From Stutzerimonas kunmingensis (GTDB taxonomy: Bacteria; Pseudomonadota; Gammaproteobacteria; Pseudomonadales; Pseudomonadaceae): a DNA stretch of 44,523 bases. The notes beneath the pieces are model-generated. The model was not told the DNA's origin. It saw only the letters and a list, made by a program, of their open reading frames with translations, and searched no databases. Shown here in pieces: positions 27,511 through 37,962 of this stretch (position 1 is the first letter of the stretch; every line of letters starts with the position of its first letter). Location of the stretch: NCBI RefSeq assembly GCF_900114065.1, contig NZ_FORS01000016.1, positions 1 through 44,523 on the forward strand, read 5' to 3'. The position numbers were made by a program, and so were the translations under genes.

Positions 27511-28923
27511 ATGCTTTGGGCCTGCATTCTGCTGCCGCAACTGGCCATGGACGGCGTTTTGCGCCACCGCGACGATGCCGCCGCGCCGCTGGCCCTGCTC
27601 GCCGGCCCGCCACAGCGCCGCGTGCTGCAGGCCGTCAACGCAGCCGCCCGCAAGCTCGGCCTCAAGCCAGGGCAATCGCTGATCGCAGCCCAGGCATTGA
27701 CCCACGACTTCGCCACCGCCGATTACGACCAGCTGATGATCGAACGCTGGCAGCGGTTTCTGGCGGCCTGGGGTTACGGCTACAGCGCCCAGGTCAGCCT
27801 GCACTACCCGCGCTGCCTGCTGTTGGAGGTGCATTCCAGCCTCGGCCTGTTCGGCCCCTGGCCACGATTCGAGACGCGTCTACGCAAGGAGCTCACGGCT
27901 CTGGGCTTCCGCCACCGCATCACCCTGGCGCCCAACCCGGCGGCCGCGCGCATCCTCGCCAATGCCCATGACGGGCTGGCCGTGACCGATACAGCCACGC
28001 TGCATCAGGCGCTCGGGGTACTGCCGATCGAGCGCCTCGGCCTGCCCCGAGAAGTCAGCACATCGCTGGTACGCATGGGCCTGCGCCATCTTCATCAACT
28101 GCTCGCCCTGCCGCGCGACAGCCTGGCCAGACGCTTTCCGGAAGAAGTGCTGGCCCAGCTCGACACCCTGCTCGGGCATCGGCCGCTGCCTCTGGAGTTC
28201 TACCGTCCACCGGATGTCTTCGACACCCGCATCGAACTGAATTTCGAGGTCGAGTCCCATCAGGCTCTGCTGTTTCCATTGCGCAGACTGACCGCCGACC
28301 TGGCCGCCTTTCTCGCCGGGCGGGACAGCGGCGTCCAGCGTTTCAGCCTGTACCTGGAACATCGCACCCTGCCCGACAGCGAGGTAGCGGTCGGCCTACT
28401 CAGTACCGAACGCGAGCCCGCCATGCTGTTCGAACTGACCCGTGGCCGCCTCGAGCACCTGCAACTGCCGGCCCCCGTCCTGGCCGTGCGTCTGCTGGCT
28501 TGTGATCTGCCAGCCTTCACGCCGGCCCATCAGGCCTTGTTCGACGAGCGCCCGCAGCAGAATGTGCCCTGGGAGCAACTGCGCGAACGCCTCCGCGCCC
28601 GACTGGGCGACGATGCCGTGGTCTCGCTGAGCGCACGAGCGGACCACCGTCCCGAATATGCCTGGCGGGAAAGCAGCCTCGCCCGCACCGAACCATTGCC
28701 TCACGTGGGGTTGCGCCCCGGCTGGCTGCTGAGTACCCCGCAACCCTTGCGCGAAGAGGGTCTGCTCACCCTGACCGGCCCCGAGCGCATCGAGTCCGGC
28801 TGGTGGGATGGTGCCGACGCGCGACGCGACTACTACCGGGTGCAAACCGCTACCGGCCAACAGGGTTGGGCGTTTCGCGCCCTCGCCGGAGGCCCCCTGC
28901 TGCTGCACGGCTGGTTCGCATGA
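27511..28923 (+). CDS. imuB: Y-family polymerase-like protein ImuB
   Basis: A 470-residue member of the Y-family polymerase fold that acts as a non-catalytic hub linking DnaE2 to the beta clamp. The usual N-terminal DxD metal motif is replaced by [11 protein letters not shown], and the SIDE-type motif is replaced near LEVHSSLG (about residue 110), consistent with loss of polymerase activity in this family. [19 protein letters not shown] near 260 is typical. HQALFDE near residue 347 resembles the clamp-binding motif of ImuB proteins. Start: ATG 27511. The stop overlaps the dnaE2 start by four bases (ATGA). Confidence 0.92.
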   Translation: MLWACILLPQLAMDGVLRHRDDAAAPLALLAGPPQRRVLQAVNAAARKLGLKPGQSLIAAQALTHDFATADYDQLMIERWQRFLAAWGYGYSAQVSLHYPRCLLLEVHSSLGLFGPWPRFETRLRKELTALGFRHRITLAPNPAAARILANAHDGLAVTDTATLHQALGVLPIERLGLPREVSTSLVRMGLRHLHQLLALPRDSLARRFPEEVLAQLDTLLGHRPLPLEFYRPPDVFDTRIELNFEVESHQALLFPLRRLTADLAAFLAGRDSGVQRFSLYLEHRTLPDSEVAVGLLSTEREPAMLFELTRGRLEHLQLPAPVLAVRLLACDLPAFTPAHQALFDERPQQNVPWEQLRERLRARLGDDAVVSLSARADHRPEYAWRESSLARTEPLPHVGLRPGWLLSTPQPLREEGLLTLTGPERIESGWWDGADARRDYYRVQTATGQQGWAFRALAGGPLLLHGWFA

Positions 28924-31900
28924 ACGCCGAATATGCCGAGCTGCACTGTCTGTCCAACTTCAGCTTCCAGCGGGGTGCATCCAGCGCGAGCGAACTCTTC
29001 GAACGCGCCAAACGCCAGGGCTATGACGCTCTGGCGATCACCGATGAATGCAGTCTGGCCGGTATCGTGCGCGCCTGGCAGGCCTCGAAGGACACCGGCC
29101 TGCCGCTGATCATCGGCAGCGAGGTGCAGATCGAGGGCGGGCCCAAGCTGGTCTTGCTGGTGGAAAACCTGACCGGCTACCAGGCACTCTGCCAATTGAT
29201 AACCCGTGCCCGCCGACGAGCCGAGAAAGGCCGTTACCAGGCGCTGCGCGAAGACCTGAGCGAGTGGCCACTAGAGGGTCTGCTGGCAATCTGGCTGCCC
29301 GCCCACACCGGCGCCGATGCCGAAGGCCAGTGGCTGCGCGAGCGTTTTCCCGAGCGGCTGTGGCTCGGCATCGAACTGCATCGGGGGCCGGACGACGCGC
29401 TGCAGCTGCGGCAAAGCCTGGCGCAGGCCTCACGCCTGGGCATACCCGCGGTGGCCTGCGGCGATGTGCACATGCATGCCCGCGGTCGTCGGGCATTGCA
29501 GGACTGCATGACCGCCATCCGCCACCATCTGCCAGTGGCCGAAGCAGGATGTCACCTATTTGCCAATGGCGAACGCCACCTCAGATCGATCGTCGAATTG
29601 GCCCAGCTCTATCCAGCCGAGCTGCTCGCTGAAACCCTTCGCATCAGTCAGCGCTGCCATTTCCAGCTCGACCAGTTGAAGTATCAATATCCCCACGAGC
29701 TGGTCCCGCCCGGACATGACACCACCTCATGGTTGCGCAAGCTGGTCGAGGATGGCGCAAGCTGGCGCTGGCCGGACGGCATCACGAAAAAGGCCCGCGC
29801 GCAGCTCGAACATGAGCTCGAGCTGATCGCCGACCTGCATTACGAAAGCTATTTCCTGACCGTGCACGACATAGTCCGCTTCGCCCGCGAACGGGGCATT
29901 CTCTGTCAGGGTCGAGGCTCAGCGGCTAACTCAAGCGTCTGTTTCGTGCTGGGTATCACCGAGCTCGACCCGGTGCGCAGCAAACTGTTGTTCGAGCGCT
30001 TCCTATCCCGCGAACGCAACGAGCCACCCGATATCGACGTGGACTTCGAGCACGACCGGCGTGAGGAAGTCATCCAGTACGTCTTTCAGCGCTATGGGCG
30101 CAATCGCGCCGCCCTCACCGCCGTCGCCAGCAGCTACCGCGCAACCGGCGCCCTGCGGGATGTCGCCAAGGCGCTGGGGCTGCCGCCGGACCAGATCAAC
30201 GCCCTGGCCAGCTGCTGCGGGCGCTGGAGTGAACACATACCCGACGATTCTCGGCTGTGCGAGGCCGGCTTCGACCCGGACAATCCGGTTCTGCGCCGGG
30301 TTCTGGTGCTGACCGATGCGCTTATCGGATTTCCTCGCCACCTTTCCCAGCACCCTGGCGGCTTCGTGATCTCCGAGCAGCCACTCGATACCCTGGTGCC
30401 GATCGAGAATGCCAGCATGGCCGACCGCACGGTGATTCAATGGGACAAGGACGATCTCGACGCAGTCGGTTTGCTCAAGGTCGACGTGCTGGCCCTGGGC
30501 ATGCTCAGCGCGATACGACGTTGTTTCGACCTGATCGAGCATTATCGCGGTACGCGCTGGACCATCGCCACGCTGCCCGCGGAGGACAAACCCACCTACG
30601 ACATGATCAGCCAGGCCGATACCATCGGCGTCTTCCAGATCGAGTCGCGGGCGCAGATGGCCATGCTGCCGCGCCTGTGCCCGAAGACCTTCTACGACCT
30701 GGTCATCCAGGTCGCCATCGTTCGCCCCGGACCGATCCAGGGCGACATGGTGCATCCCTATCTGCGTCGACGTAACCACGAAGAAAAGGTGGATTACCCG
30801 TCCGAAGAACTGAAACCGGTGTTCGAGCGCACCCTTGGCGTGCCTCTTTTTCAGGAACAGGTGATGGAACTGGCGATCGTGGCGGCCGAGTACACACCAG
30901 ACGAGGCCGACAAGCTGCGCCGTGCCATGGCCGCCTGGAAACGCCACGGCAACCTTGAGCCCCACCGCGTGCGGCTGACCGAGCGAATGCTTGCCAAAGG
31001 CTACCAGCCCGACTTCATCGCGCGGATCTTCGAACAGATCAAAGGGTTCGGCAGCTACGGCTTTCCCGAATCGCACGCTGCGAGTTTTGCGCTGCTCACC
31101 TATGCCAGCTGCTGGCTGAAGCGCCACGAACCGGCTGCGTTTGCCTGCGCCCTGATCAACAGCTGGCCAATGGGCTTCTACAATCCGGATCAGATACTGC
31201 AGGATGCTCGCCGCCACGGGCTGGAAATACGCCCGGTGGACGTTCGGCACAGCGGCTGGGATTGCAGTCTCGAACCAAGCCGCCAGGCACAACCGGCCAT
31301 CCGCCTGGGGCTACGTATGGTGCGCGGCTTTCGGGAAGCCGATGCCCAGCGCATCGAAGCCTCACGCCAATGCCAGCCATTCACGGACATCCATGACCTA
31401 TGCCGTCGTGCCGAGCTCGAACCGCGCGCACGCGAGCAGCTCGCCGATGCCGGGGCCCTGCGCGGTCTGGCCGGTCATCGGCATCGTGCGCGCTGGGCCG
31501 TTGCAGGGATCGAACCACAGTTACCCCTGTTTGACGGCCTGCCCGCTATGGAGGAAACGCCCATCTACCTGCCGCTGCCTTCGGTGAGTGAAGACCTTTT
31601 CAACGATTACGCGACCCTCGGCACTACGCTGGGGCCGCATCCGCTGAGCCTGCTGCGAAATGAGCTCAAGGCCAGGCGCTGCCAGAACTCACGGGAACTG
31701 GCCACGATCGAACATGGGCGCCTAGTCAGCGTCGCCGGCCTGGTTATCGGCCGACAGCGCCCGCAGACCGCCAGCGGTGTCATCTTCGTCACTCTGGAAG
31801 ACGAGTTCGGCATGGTCAACGTAGTGGTATGGCGCGATTTGGCCGAGCGCCAAAGGCGGCCGTTGATCCAGTCCCAATTGCTTCGCATCGACGGCCACCT

Positions 31901-32000
31901 AGAATCCGCCAGCGGCGTTCGCCACGTCATCGCCGGCCGCCTGAGCGACCTCACCCCCCTGCTCACCGGGCTCGATGTGCGCAGCCGCGATTTTCAGTGA
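28920..32000 (+). CDS. dnaE2: Error-prone DNA polymerase III alpha subunit DnaE2 (ImuC)
   Basis: A 1026-residue C-family DNA polymerase for SOS-induced translesion synthesis. The N-terminal PHP domain begins [15 protein letters not shown]. The catalytic acidic residues are in [16 protein letters not shown] (Asp371, Asp373). [12 protein letters not shown] is near 345 and the fingers/thumb motif QEQVMELA near 645. A C-terminal OB fold starts near 930 ([23 protein letters not shown]). QLPLF at residues 867-871 resembles a beta-clamp motif, although in studied cassettes clamp binding is mainly by ImuB. The ATG overlaps the imuB stop. It closes the LexA-regulated operon. Confidence 0.95.
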   Translation: MNAEYAELHCLSNFSFQRGASSASELFERAKRQGYDALAITDECSLAGIVRAWQASKDTGLPLIIGSEVQIEGGPKLVLLVENLTGYQALCQLITRARRRAEKGRYQALREDLSEWPLEGLLAIWLPAHTGADAEGQWLRERFPERLWLGIELHRGPDDALQLRQSLAQASRLGIPAVACGDVHMHARGRRALQDCMTAIRHHLPVAEAGCHLFANGERHLRSIVELAQLYPAELLAETLRISQRCHFQLDQLKYQYPHELVPPGHDTTSWLRKLVEDGASWRWPDGITKKARAQLEHELELIADLHYESYFLTVHDIVRFARERGILCQGRGSAANSSVCFVLGITELDPVRSKLLFERFLSRERNEPPDIDVDFEHDRREEVIQYVFQRYGRNRAALTAVASSYRATGALRDVAKALGLPPDQINALASCCGRWSEHIPDDSRLCEAGFDPDNPVLRRVLVLTDALIGFPRHLSQHPGGFVISEQPLDTLVPIENASMADRTVIQWDKDDLDAVGLLKVDVLALGMLSAIRRCFDLIEHYRGTRWTIATLPAEDKPTYDMISQADTIGVFQIESRAQMAMLPRLCPKTFYDLVIQVAIVRPGPIQGDMVHPYLRRRNHEEKVDYPSEELKPVFERTLGVPLFQEQVMELAIVAAEYTPDEADKLRRAMAAWKRHGNLEPHRVRLTERMLAKGYQPDFIARIFEQIKGFGSYGFPESHAASFALLTYASCWLKRHEPAAFACALINSWPMGFYNPDQILQDARRHGLEIRPVDVRHSGWDCSLEPSRQAQPAIRLGLRMVRGFREADAQRIEASRQCQPFTDIHDLCRRAELEPRAREQLADAGALRGLAGHRHRARWAVAGIEPQLPLFDGLPAMEETPIYLPLPSVSEDLFNDYATLGTTLGPHPLSLLRNELKARRCQNSRELATIEHGRLVSVAGLVIGRQRPQTASGVIFVTLEDEFGMVNVVVWRDLAERQRRPLIQSQLLRIDGHLESASGVRHVIAGRLSDLTPLLTGLDVRSRDFQ

Positions 32001-32248
32001 TCCGTACACGAGAGCGTTTTCGCAGATATTGGAAAGAACACTCGAGCATATCGGGTGCCTCTCTCTCGCCAATCCAGAGGACGTCACGACAGAACCAGAT
32101 CGAGCCTAGCGAGGAAGACCTGGCCGTGCTGAATGGTATGGGATGTCTCGCTGACCGAATAAACAACTGACTGGAGAGGCGCGAGAAAGCGAAGAATCAA
32201 GGGTGCTTTCAAGCCAGATGGGTTGATGCCGATACGACTGAAAAAACT
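32001..32248. other. Gap between dnaE2 and tRNA-Pro
   Basis: I see no credible gene and no strong terminator for dnaE2 here. A plus-strand reading frame that overlaps the dnaE2 end runs to 32170 but has no ribosome-binding site or family resemblance. The tRNA promoter begins at 32249. Confidence 0.5.
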
Positions 32249-32277
32249 TTCACATTTTCAGATGCTTAATGTATAGT
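32249..32277 (+). promoter_or_regulatory. tRNA-Pro promoter
   Basis: TTCACA (32249-32254), a 17-base spacer, TATAGT (32272-32277), about 35 bases before the mature tRNA. The region upstream of the -35 is A-rich (AAAAAACTT). Confidence 0.6.
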
Positions 32278-32310
32278 CCTATTCGCTTTCAGCAATGCTG
32301 ATGGTGACAG

Positions 32311-32388
<78 letters not shown>

Positions 32389-32394
32389 ATACAC

Positions 32395-32430
32395 AAAAAT
32401 CCAATCACCGCGAGGTGATTGGATTTTTTT
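32395..32430 (+). terminator. Rho-independent terminator of tRNA-Pro
   Basis: AAAAATCCAATCACC (32395-32409) and GGTGATTGGATTTTT (32414-32428) form a perfect long stem with a GCGA tetraloop, followed by T7. Confidence 0.95.
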
Positions 32431-32523
32431 ATGGCCGCTCCGGACTGAACAGCATGAAGGCTCTGTTTCGCCCCCACCTCCTCAGAATCGTCACAGCCGG
32501 ATTCCTGAGCCCATCCAGATCGA

Positions 32524-32880
32524 CTACTTTCTCAGCACCTGAAGAACCTCTTCCAACTCCGAGATCATCTGCCGAATGAGCTGCTTGTACTGAGTGGTGT
32601 CGTCGCGCGCTTCGTCGCCGGACATGCGCTGCCTGGCGCCACCGATGGTGAAGCCTTGATCGTACAGCAGCGCACGAATCTGACGAATCATCAGGACATC
32701 CTGCCGCTGGTAGTAGCGCCGGTTGCCGCGCCGCTTAACCGGATTGAGCTGAGGGAACTCCTGCTCCCAGTAACGCAGCACGTGAGGCTTGACCGCACAA
32801 AGCTCGCTCACCTCACCAATGGTGAAATAGCGCTTGCCGGGGATCGACGGAAGCTCGTCGTTATGACTTGGTTCCAGCAT
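32524..32880 (-). CDS. MerR-family transcriptional regulator
   Basis: A 118-residue MerR-type regulator. The helix-turn-helix and wing are [25 protein letters not shown] near residues 18-42 and [20 protein letters not shown] near 49-68. A short C-terminal dimerisation coil follows and has no Cys cluster, so it is not a metal sensor of the CueR/MerR type. Genes like this follow ihfA in the pheST-ihfA operon of many proteobacteria, with unknown effector. The ATG overlaps the ihfA end by 20 bases and has GAGG just upstream. Confidence 0.9.
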   Translation of the reverse strand: MLEPSHNDELPSIPGKRYFTIGEVSELCAVKPHVLRYWEQEFPQLNPVKRRGNRRYYQRQDVLMIRQIRALLYDQGFTIGGARQRMSGDEARDDTTQYKQLIRQMISELEEVLQVLRK

Positions 32881-33163
32881 AGGCCTCGACTCTCGCTTTG
32901 AGTTTCTGCCCTGGACGGAACGTCACCACGCGACGCGCCGTGATAGGTATCTCCTCACCTGTTTTCGGATTGCGACCCGGCCGCTGACGCTTGTCGCGCA
33001 GGTCAAAGTTGCCGAACCCGGACAACTTGACCTGCTCGTTATGCTCGAGCGCCTGACGGATCTCCTCGAAAAACAGCTCCACCAACTCCTTGGCCTCGCG
33101 CTTATTCAAGCCCAGCTCTTCATATAGACGTTCCGCCATTTCAGCTTTCGTCAGAGCCCCCAT
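32861..33163 (-). CDS. ihfA: Integration host factor alpha subunit (IhfA)
   Basis: A 100-residue DNABII protein that bends DNA as a heterodimer with IhfB. The HU/IHF signature [23 protein letters not shown] is split as [10 protein letters not shown] (near 47) and [10 protein letters not shown] (near 60), which carries the intercalating Pro. Its position directly after pheT is the classic ihfA location, which separates it from ihfB. AAGGAAA overlapping the pheT stop is the Shine-Dalgarno, eight bases before ATG 33163, so expression is coupled to pheST. Confidence 0.96.
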   Translation of the reverse strand: MGALTKAEMAERLYEELGLNKREAKELVELFFEEIRQALEHNEQVKLSGFGNFDLRDKRQRPGRNPKTGEEIPITARRVVTFRPGQKLKARVEAYAGTKS

Positions 33164-33166
33164 ACG

Positions 33167-35545
33167 CTATTTCCTTAACGTGGCGTTGAACCTTTCTTCC
33201 AGGGAGGTGAGGATTTTCTGCATCGCACCGTTCACCTCATCGTCGTTTAGAGTGCGCGATGGGTGCTGCCAGGTCAAGCCGACTGCCATACTTTTGCTAA
33301 GGGGATCAATACCTTTCCCCTGATAGACATCAAATAGCTTGAGGTCTGTCAGATTCTCGCCCGCAGCATCACGAATGCAACTCAGGATATCTTCGGCCGC
33401 GATCTCTCGCCCGACCAGCACAGCAAGGTCACGCCGGACTTCCGGGAATCGCGACAGCTCCGCGAAGGAAGGCATCCGCCCCTCGGCAATCTCGCTAAGC
33501 TTCAACTCGAACATGTAGACCGGCTGATCGATACCCAGGGTGCTTGCCAGCTCAGGATGGAGACTCCCAACGAATCCGACCAGTCGGCTGTCGCGCTCGA
33601 TACGCGCGGTCTGCCCCGGGTGCAGTGCCGGATGTTCTCCCGCAACGAAACGATAGACGCCAGCATTTCCGGCAAAAGCAAGCAGCGCTTCGACATCTGC
33701 CTTGATGTCGTAAAAGTCCACCGCCTCGCGCGAGTTCGTCCAACCCTCTGGCTGACGGCTCCCGGTTAACACGCCAGCCAGCATGCTTTCCTGCTCAAGC
33801 TCTTTTAACTGACCAACAAAGCGCAACCCCGCCTCGAACAGGCGCACGCGTGGTTGCTGCCGGTTGAGGTTGTACTGCAGCGCCTTGACCAGCCCCGGCC
33901 AAAGCGATGCGCGCATGGCCGCCATATCAGCGGAGATCGGGTTGGCAAGCTGCAACGGCTTCATGTCAGGACTGAACAGCTCGAACAGCTTGGGATCGAT
34001 GAAGCTGTAAGTGATCGCCTCCTGATATCCGCGGGCGACCAGTAAACGCCGAAGCAAAGGAAGCTCGGCACGAGCCTCGGGCTTTGCCTCAGGTGCAAGC
34101 CGGGCCTGCGGATAACGCACGGGCAAGCGGTCATAACCATACAGCCGACCCAGCTCTTCGATCAGATCGACCTCAAGACTGATATCGAAGCGGTGACTCG
34201 GAACACCGACTTGCCAGCGACCTTTAGCCTCTTCGATAACCACCAAGCCCAAGGATGTCAGCAGGCGCACCACTTCGGCGCCATCCATTTCCAGCCCCAG
34301 CATCTGGTTGATGCGCTCAGCGCGCAAAGTTACTGGAGCGACTTTCGGCAAGTCGTCTTCGCTGACCACCTCAATGATCGGCCCCGCCTCGCCGCCAACG
34401 ATATCCAGTAACAGACTCGTTGCACGCTCCATTGCCTGACGGGCGAGCTGCGAGTCGACGCCCCGCTCGTAGCGATGGGACGCATCGGTGTGCAAACCGT
34501 AGGAACGAGCTTTGCCGGCCAACGCAATGGTGTCGAAAAAGGCACTTTCGAGGAAGATATTCTGGGTAGCGGTGCTTACGCCGCTGTGGTCTCCACCCAT
34601 GACACCCGCGATGGCAAGAGCGCGCTGATGGTCTGCAATAACGAGCGTATCCGCACGCAGAGTGATCTCCTGACCGTCGAGCAATACGAGTTTTTCGCCC
34701 TCTTCAGCCATTCGAACCCGAATACCGCCTTTGATCTCGGCAAGATCGAAGGCATGCAGGGGCTGACCCAGTTCGAGCATTACGTAGTTGGTTACATCGA
34801 CGATGGCATCAATGCTCCGGATATCGGAGCGGCGCAGACGCTCAACCATCCAAAGCGGCGTCGGGCGCGACAGATCAACATTACGGACAACACGCCCGAG
34901 ATAACGCGGGCATGCCTTGGGAGCCAGGACCTCGACTGGACGTGTGTCGTCATGATGCAAAGGCGCCACGGCGAATTGCACCGGACTGACCAGTGAGCCA
35001 TAAATCGCACCAACTTCACGAGCCAAGCCAGCGATGGAGAGGCAGTCACCACGGTTTGGGGTCAAACCGATTTCGATACTTGCATCGTCAAGACCGAGAT
35101 ACTCACGAAAATCAGTACCGACCGGCGCATCGCCGGCCAGCTCCATCAGTCCGCTATCGTCACTCCCCACCTGCAGCTCGGTTTCCGAGCAAAGCATGCC
35201 ATTGGATTCGATACCGCGGAGCTTGGCCTTCTTGATCTTGAAGTCGCCCGGCAATTGAGCACCGATCATTGCAAACGGAATCTTCAGGCCAGGCCGCACG
35301 TTCGGGGCTCCGCAGACGACCTGAAAGGTTTCACTTCCATTGCTGACCTGACAGACCCGAAGCTTGTCGGCATCAGGATGCTGCACGGTCTCAAGGACCT
35401 CACCAACAACCACACCGCTGAAGCTGCCAGCAACGGGGGCAACAGCATCCACCTCAAGCCCGACCATGGACAGCCGAGCGACCAGCTCCTCGCGGGAGAC
35501 CTGCGGATTTACCCAGCTCCGCAGCCATTGTTCACTGAATTTCAT
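33167..35545 (-). CDS. pheT: Phenylalanine-tRNA ligase beta subunit (PheT)
   Basis: A 792-residue beta subunit of the PheRS tetramer. It starts with MKFSEQWLRSWV, a tRNA-binding EMAP-like domain (about 40-150, HPDADKLRVCQVSNG), the B3/B4 editing domain (about 210-370, RSIDAIVDVTNYVMLELGQP), B5, a class II synthetase-like core and the C-terminal anticodon-binding FDX-ACB domain (about 700-792, FPEVRRDLAVLV). Full length. AGGAGA lies before ATG 35545. It follows pheS after 36 bases and is followed by ihfA. Confidence 0.97.
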   Translation of the reverse strand: MKFSEQWLRSWVNPQVSREELVARLSMVGLEVDAVAPVAGSFSGVVVGEVLETVQHPDADKLRVCQVSNGSETFQVVCGAPNVRPGLKIPFAMIGAQLPGDFKIKKAKLRGIESNGMLCSETELQVGSDDSGLMELAGDAPVGTDFREYLGLDDASIEIGLTPNRGDCLSIAGLAREVGAIYGSLVSPVQFAVAPLHHDDTRPVEVLAPKACPRYLGRVVRNVDLSRPTPLWMVERLRRSDIRSIDAIVDVTNYVMLELGQPLHAFDLAEIKGGIRVRMAEEGEKLVLLDGQEITLRADTLVIADHQRALAIAGVMGGDHSGVSTATQNIFLESAFFDTIALAGKARSYGLHTDASHRYERGVDSQLARQAMERATSLLLDIVGGEAGPIIEVVSEDDLPKVAPVTLRAERINQMLGLEMDGAEVVRLLTSLGLVVIEEAKGRWQVGVPSHRFDISLEVDLIEELGRLYGYDRLPVRYPQARLAPEAKPEARAELPLLRRLLVARGYQEAITYSFIDPKLFELFSPDMKPLQLANPISADMAAMRASLWPGLVKALQYNLNRQQPRVRLFEAGLRFVGQLKELEQESMLAGVLTGSRQPEGWTNSREAVDFYDIKADVEALLAFAGNAGVYRFVAGEHPALHPGQTARIERDSRLVGFVGSLHPELASTLGIDQPVYMFELKLSEIAEGRMPSFAELSRFPEVRRDLAVLVGREIAAEDILSCIRDAAGENLTDLKLFDVYQGKGIDPLSKSMAVGLTWQHPSRTLNDDEVNGAMQKILTSLEERFNATLRK

Positions 35546-35581
35546 CCTGTTCTCCTAATAGTTCGTTGACGGGCGGCGGTA

Positions 35582-36646
<1,065 letters not shown>

Positions 36647-36696
36647 TTATTGGTCGCCGCCATACGCATTTTTGCAAAAGCCCCTTCCAGATACGA

Positions 36697-36729
36697 AATA
36701 GGGGAAGAGCACAAGGCTCTTCCCCTATT
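36697..36729 (-). terminator. Perfect 14-bp hairpin between rplT and pheS
   Basis: AATAGGGGAAGAGC (36697-36710) pairs perfectly with GCTCTTCCCCTATT (36716-36729) around a five-base loop. On the minus strand only ATTTC follows, so the T-tract is poor. It may act as terminator, attenuator or processing site for pheST. In E. coli pheST is attenuated, but no Phe-rich leader peptide was found here. Confidence 0.6.
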
Positions 36730-36770
36730 GATGACGTTGCAACGAACCCGAGAGTCCGGATTGTCGGGGC

Positions 36771-37127
36771 TTAAGCCAGAGAAGCTTTGGCTTTCTCGAC
36801 AATCGCAGCAAACGCCGCTTTTTCGTTCACTGCCAGATCGGCCAGAACCTTGCGATCGATCTCGATGGCCGCCTTTTTCAGACCGGCGATCAGACGACTG
36901 TAAGACAGACCGTTAACACGAGCACCAGCATTGATACGAGCGATCCACAGAGCGCGGAACTGACGCTTGCGCTGACGGCGGTCGCGGTAGGCGTACTGGC
37001 CAGCCTTGATTACCGCCTGCTTGGCGACGCGGAATACACGCGAACGCGCTCCGTAGTAGCCTTTGGCGAGTTTCAGAATTTTCTTGTGACGGCGACGGGC
37101 AACGACGCCACGCTTAACACGAGCCAT
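36771..37127 (-). CDS. rplT: 50S ribosomal protein L20 (RplT)
   Basis: A 118-residue basic ribosomal protein needed early in 50S assembly. It is recognised from [26 protein letters not shown]... at the start and [22 protein letters not shown] near residue 55. In E. coli L20 represses its own operon through the rpmI leader. The gene follows rpmI after 27 bases. Length is normal. Confidence 0.98.
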   Translation of the reverse strand: MARVKRGVVARRRHKKILKLAKGYYGARSRVFRVAKQAVIKAGQYAYRDRRQRKRQFRALWIARINAGARVNGLSYSRLIAGLKKAAIEIDRKVLADLAVNEKAAFAAIVEKAKASLA

Positions 37128-37154
37128 GAGTTATTCCTCTGAGTCTTGACCGGA

Positions 37155-37349
37155 TCAACGAACGCGCAGCATGCGCTCCACTTTTGCAACGTCGGACGGG
37201 TGCACTTGCGAGCAACCGCGCAGCTGACGCTTACGCTTGGTGGACATCTTGGTCAGGATGTGGCTCTTGAAAGCGTGCTTGTGCTTGAAGCCGTTAGCAG
37301 TCTTCTTGAAGCGCTTCGCAGCACCACTTTTAGTCTTCATCTTTGGCAT
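37155..37349 (-). CDS. rpmI: 50S ribosomal protein L35 (RpmI)
   Basis: A 64-residue ribosomal protein, starting [20 protein letters not shown] and ending in [21 protein letters not shown] lies upstream of ATG 37349. The 62-base gap after infC is where L20 translational control acts in E. coli; no pseudoknot was resolved by eye here. Confidence 0.98.
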   Translation of the reverse strand: MPKMKTKSGAAKRFKKTANGFKHKHAFKSHILTKMSTKRKRQLRGCSQVHPSDVAKVERMLRVR

Positions 37350-37411
37350 GTTCGGTACTCCACATTGTGGGTGATTACAAATAACCGCAAGGCCTGCCAG
37401 TGCCCTGGGGG

Positions 37412-37957
37412 TTACTTTTTCTTCTTGGGAGCGATGACCATGATCAGCTGGCGTCCTTCCATCTTCGGATGCTGTTCGACCGAGCCATATTCAGCGAGAT
37501 CGTTTTCGACCCGCTTCAACAGCTCCATCCCCAGCTCCTGATGGGCCATCTCACGGCCACGGAATCGCAAAGATACCTTGGCCCTGTCCCCGTCACTCAG
37601 GAAACGCACCAGGTTGCGTAGCTTGACCTGGTAGTCCCCTTCTTCCGTCCCTGGACGAAACTTTACTTCTTTAACCTGAATCTGCTTCTGGTTTTTCTTC
37701 GCCGCAGCAACCTGCTTTTTCTTCTCAAACAGATGCTTGCCGTAATCCATGATCCGACAGACCGGAGGATTTGCATCGGCGGAAATTTCAACCAGATCCA
37801 GCTTGGCTTCTTCAGCTACTTGCAGCGCTTCATCAATCGAGACGATGCCAATCTGCTCGCCGTCAGCACCAATCAAACGGACCTCACGAGCCGAGATATT
37901 CTCGTTGATCGGGGCCTTGGGTGCAGCTCGTTTATCCTGTCTCATTTCACGCTTAAT
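37412..37957 (-). CDS. infC: Translation initiation factor IF-3 (InfC), AUU start
   Basis: A 181-residue IF-3, which checks initiator tRNA pairing and prevents subunit joining. The N-domain has [16 protein letters not shown] near residue 14, the linker is Lys-rich and the C-domain has [13 protein letters not shown] near 130. I choose ATT at 37957 rather than ATG at 37963. The only Shine-Dalgarno, GGAG in the thrS end, is eight bases from the ATT but two from the ATG, and related infC genes use AUU to let IF-3 repress its own synthesis. The thrS stop is five bases upstream. If the ATG were used, the protein would gain two residues. Confidence 0.92.
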   Translation of the reverse strand: MKREMRQDKRAAPKAPINENISAREVRLIGADGEQIGIVSIDEALQVAEEAKLDLVEISADANPPVCRIMDYGKHLFEKKKQVAAAKKNQKQIQVKEVKFRPGTEEGDYQVKLRNLVRFLSDGDRAKVSLRFRGREMAHQELGMELLKRVENDLAEYGSVEQHPKMEGRQLIMVIAPKKKK

Positions 37958-37962
37958 AGTCA

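Noticed and set aside
30003..31292. Minus-strand frame of 429 codons opposite dnaE2
   Set aside because: Antisense shadow in a GC-rich gene; no start signal or known motif.
31829..32170. Plus-strand frame of 113 codons overlapping the dnaE2 end
   Set aside because: Out of frame with dnaE2, no ribosome-binding site, Pro/Arg-rich as expected for a shadow.
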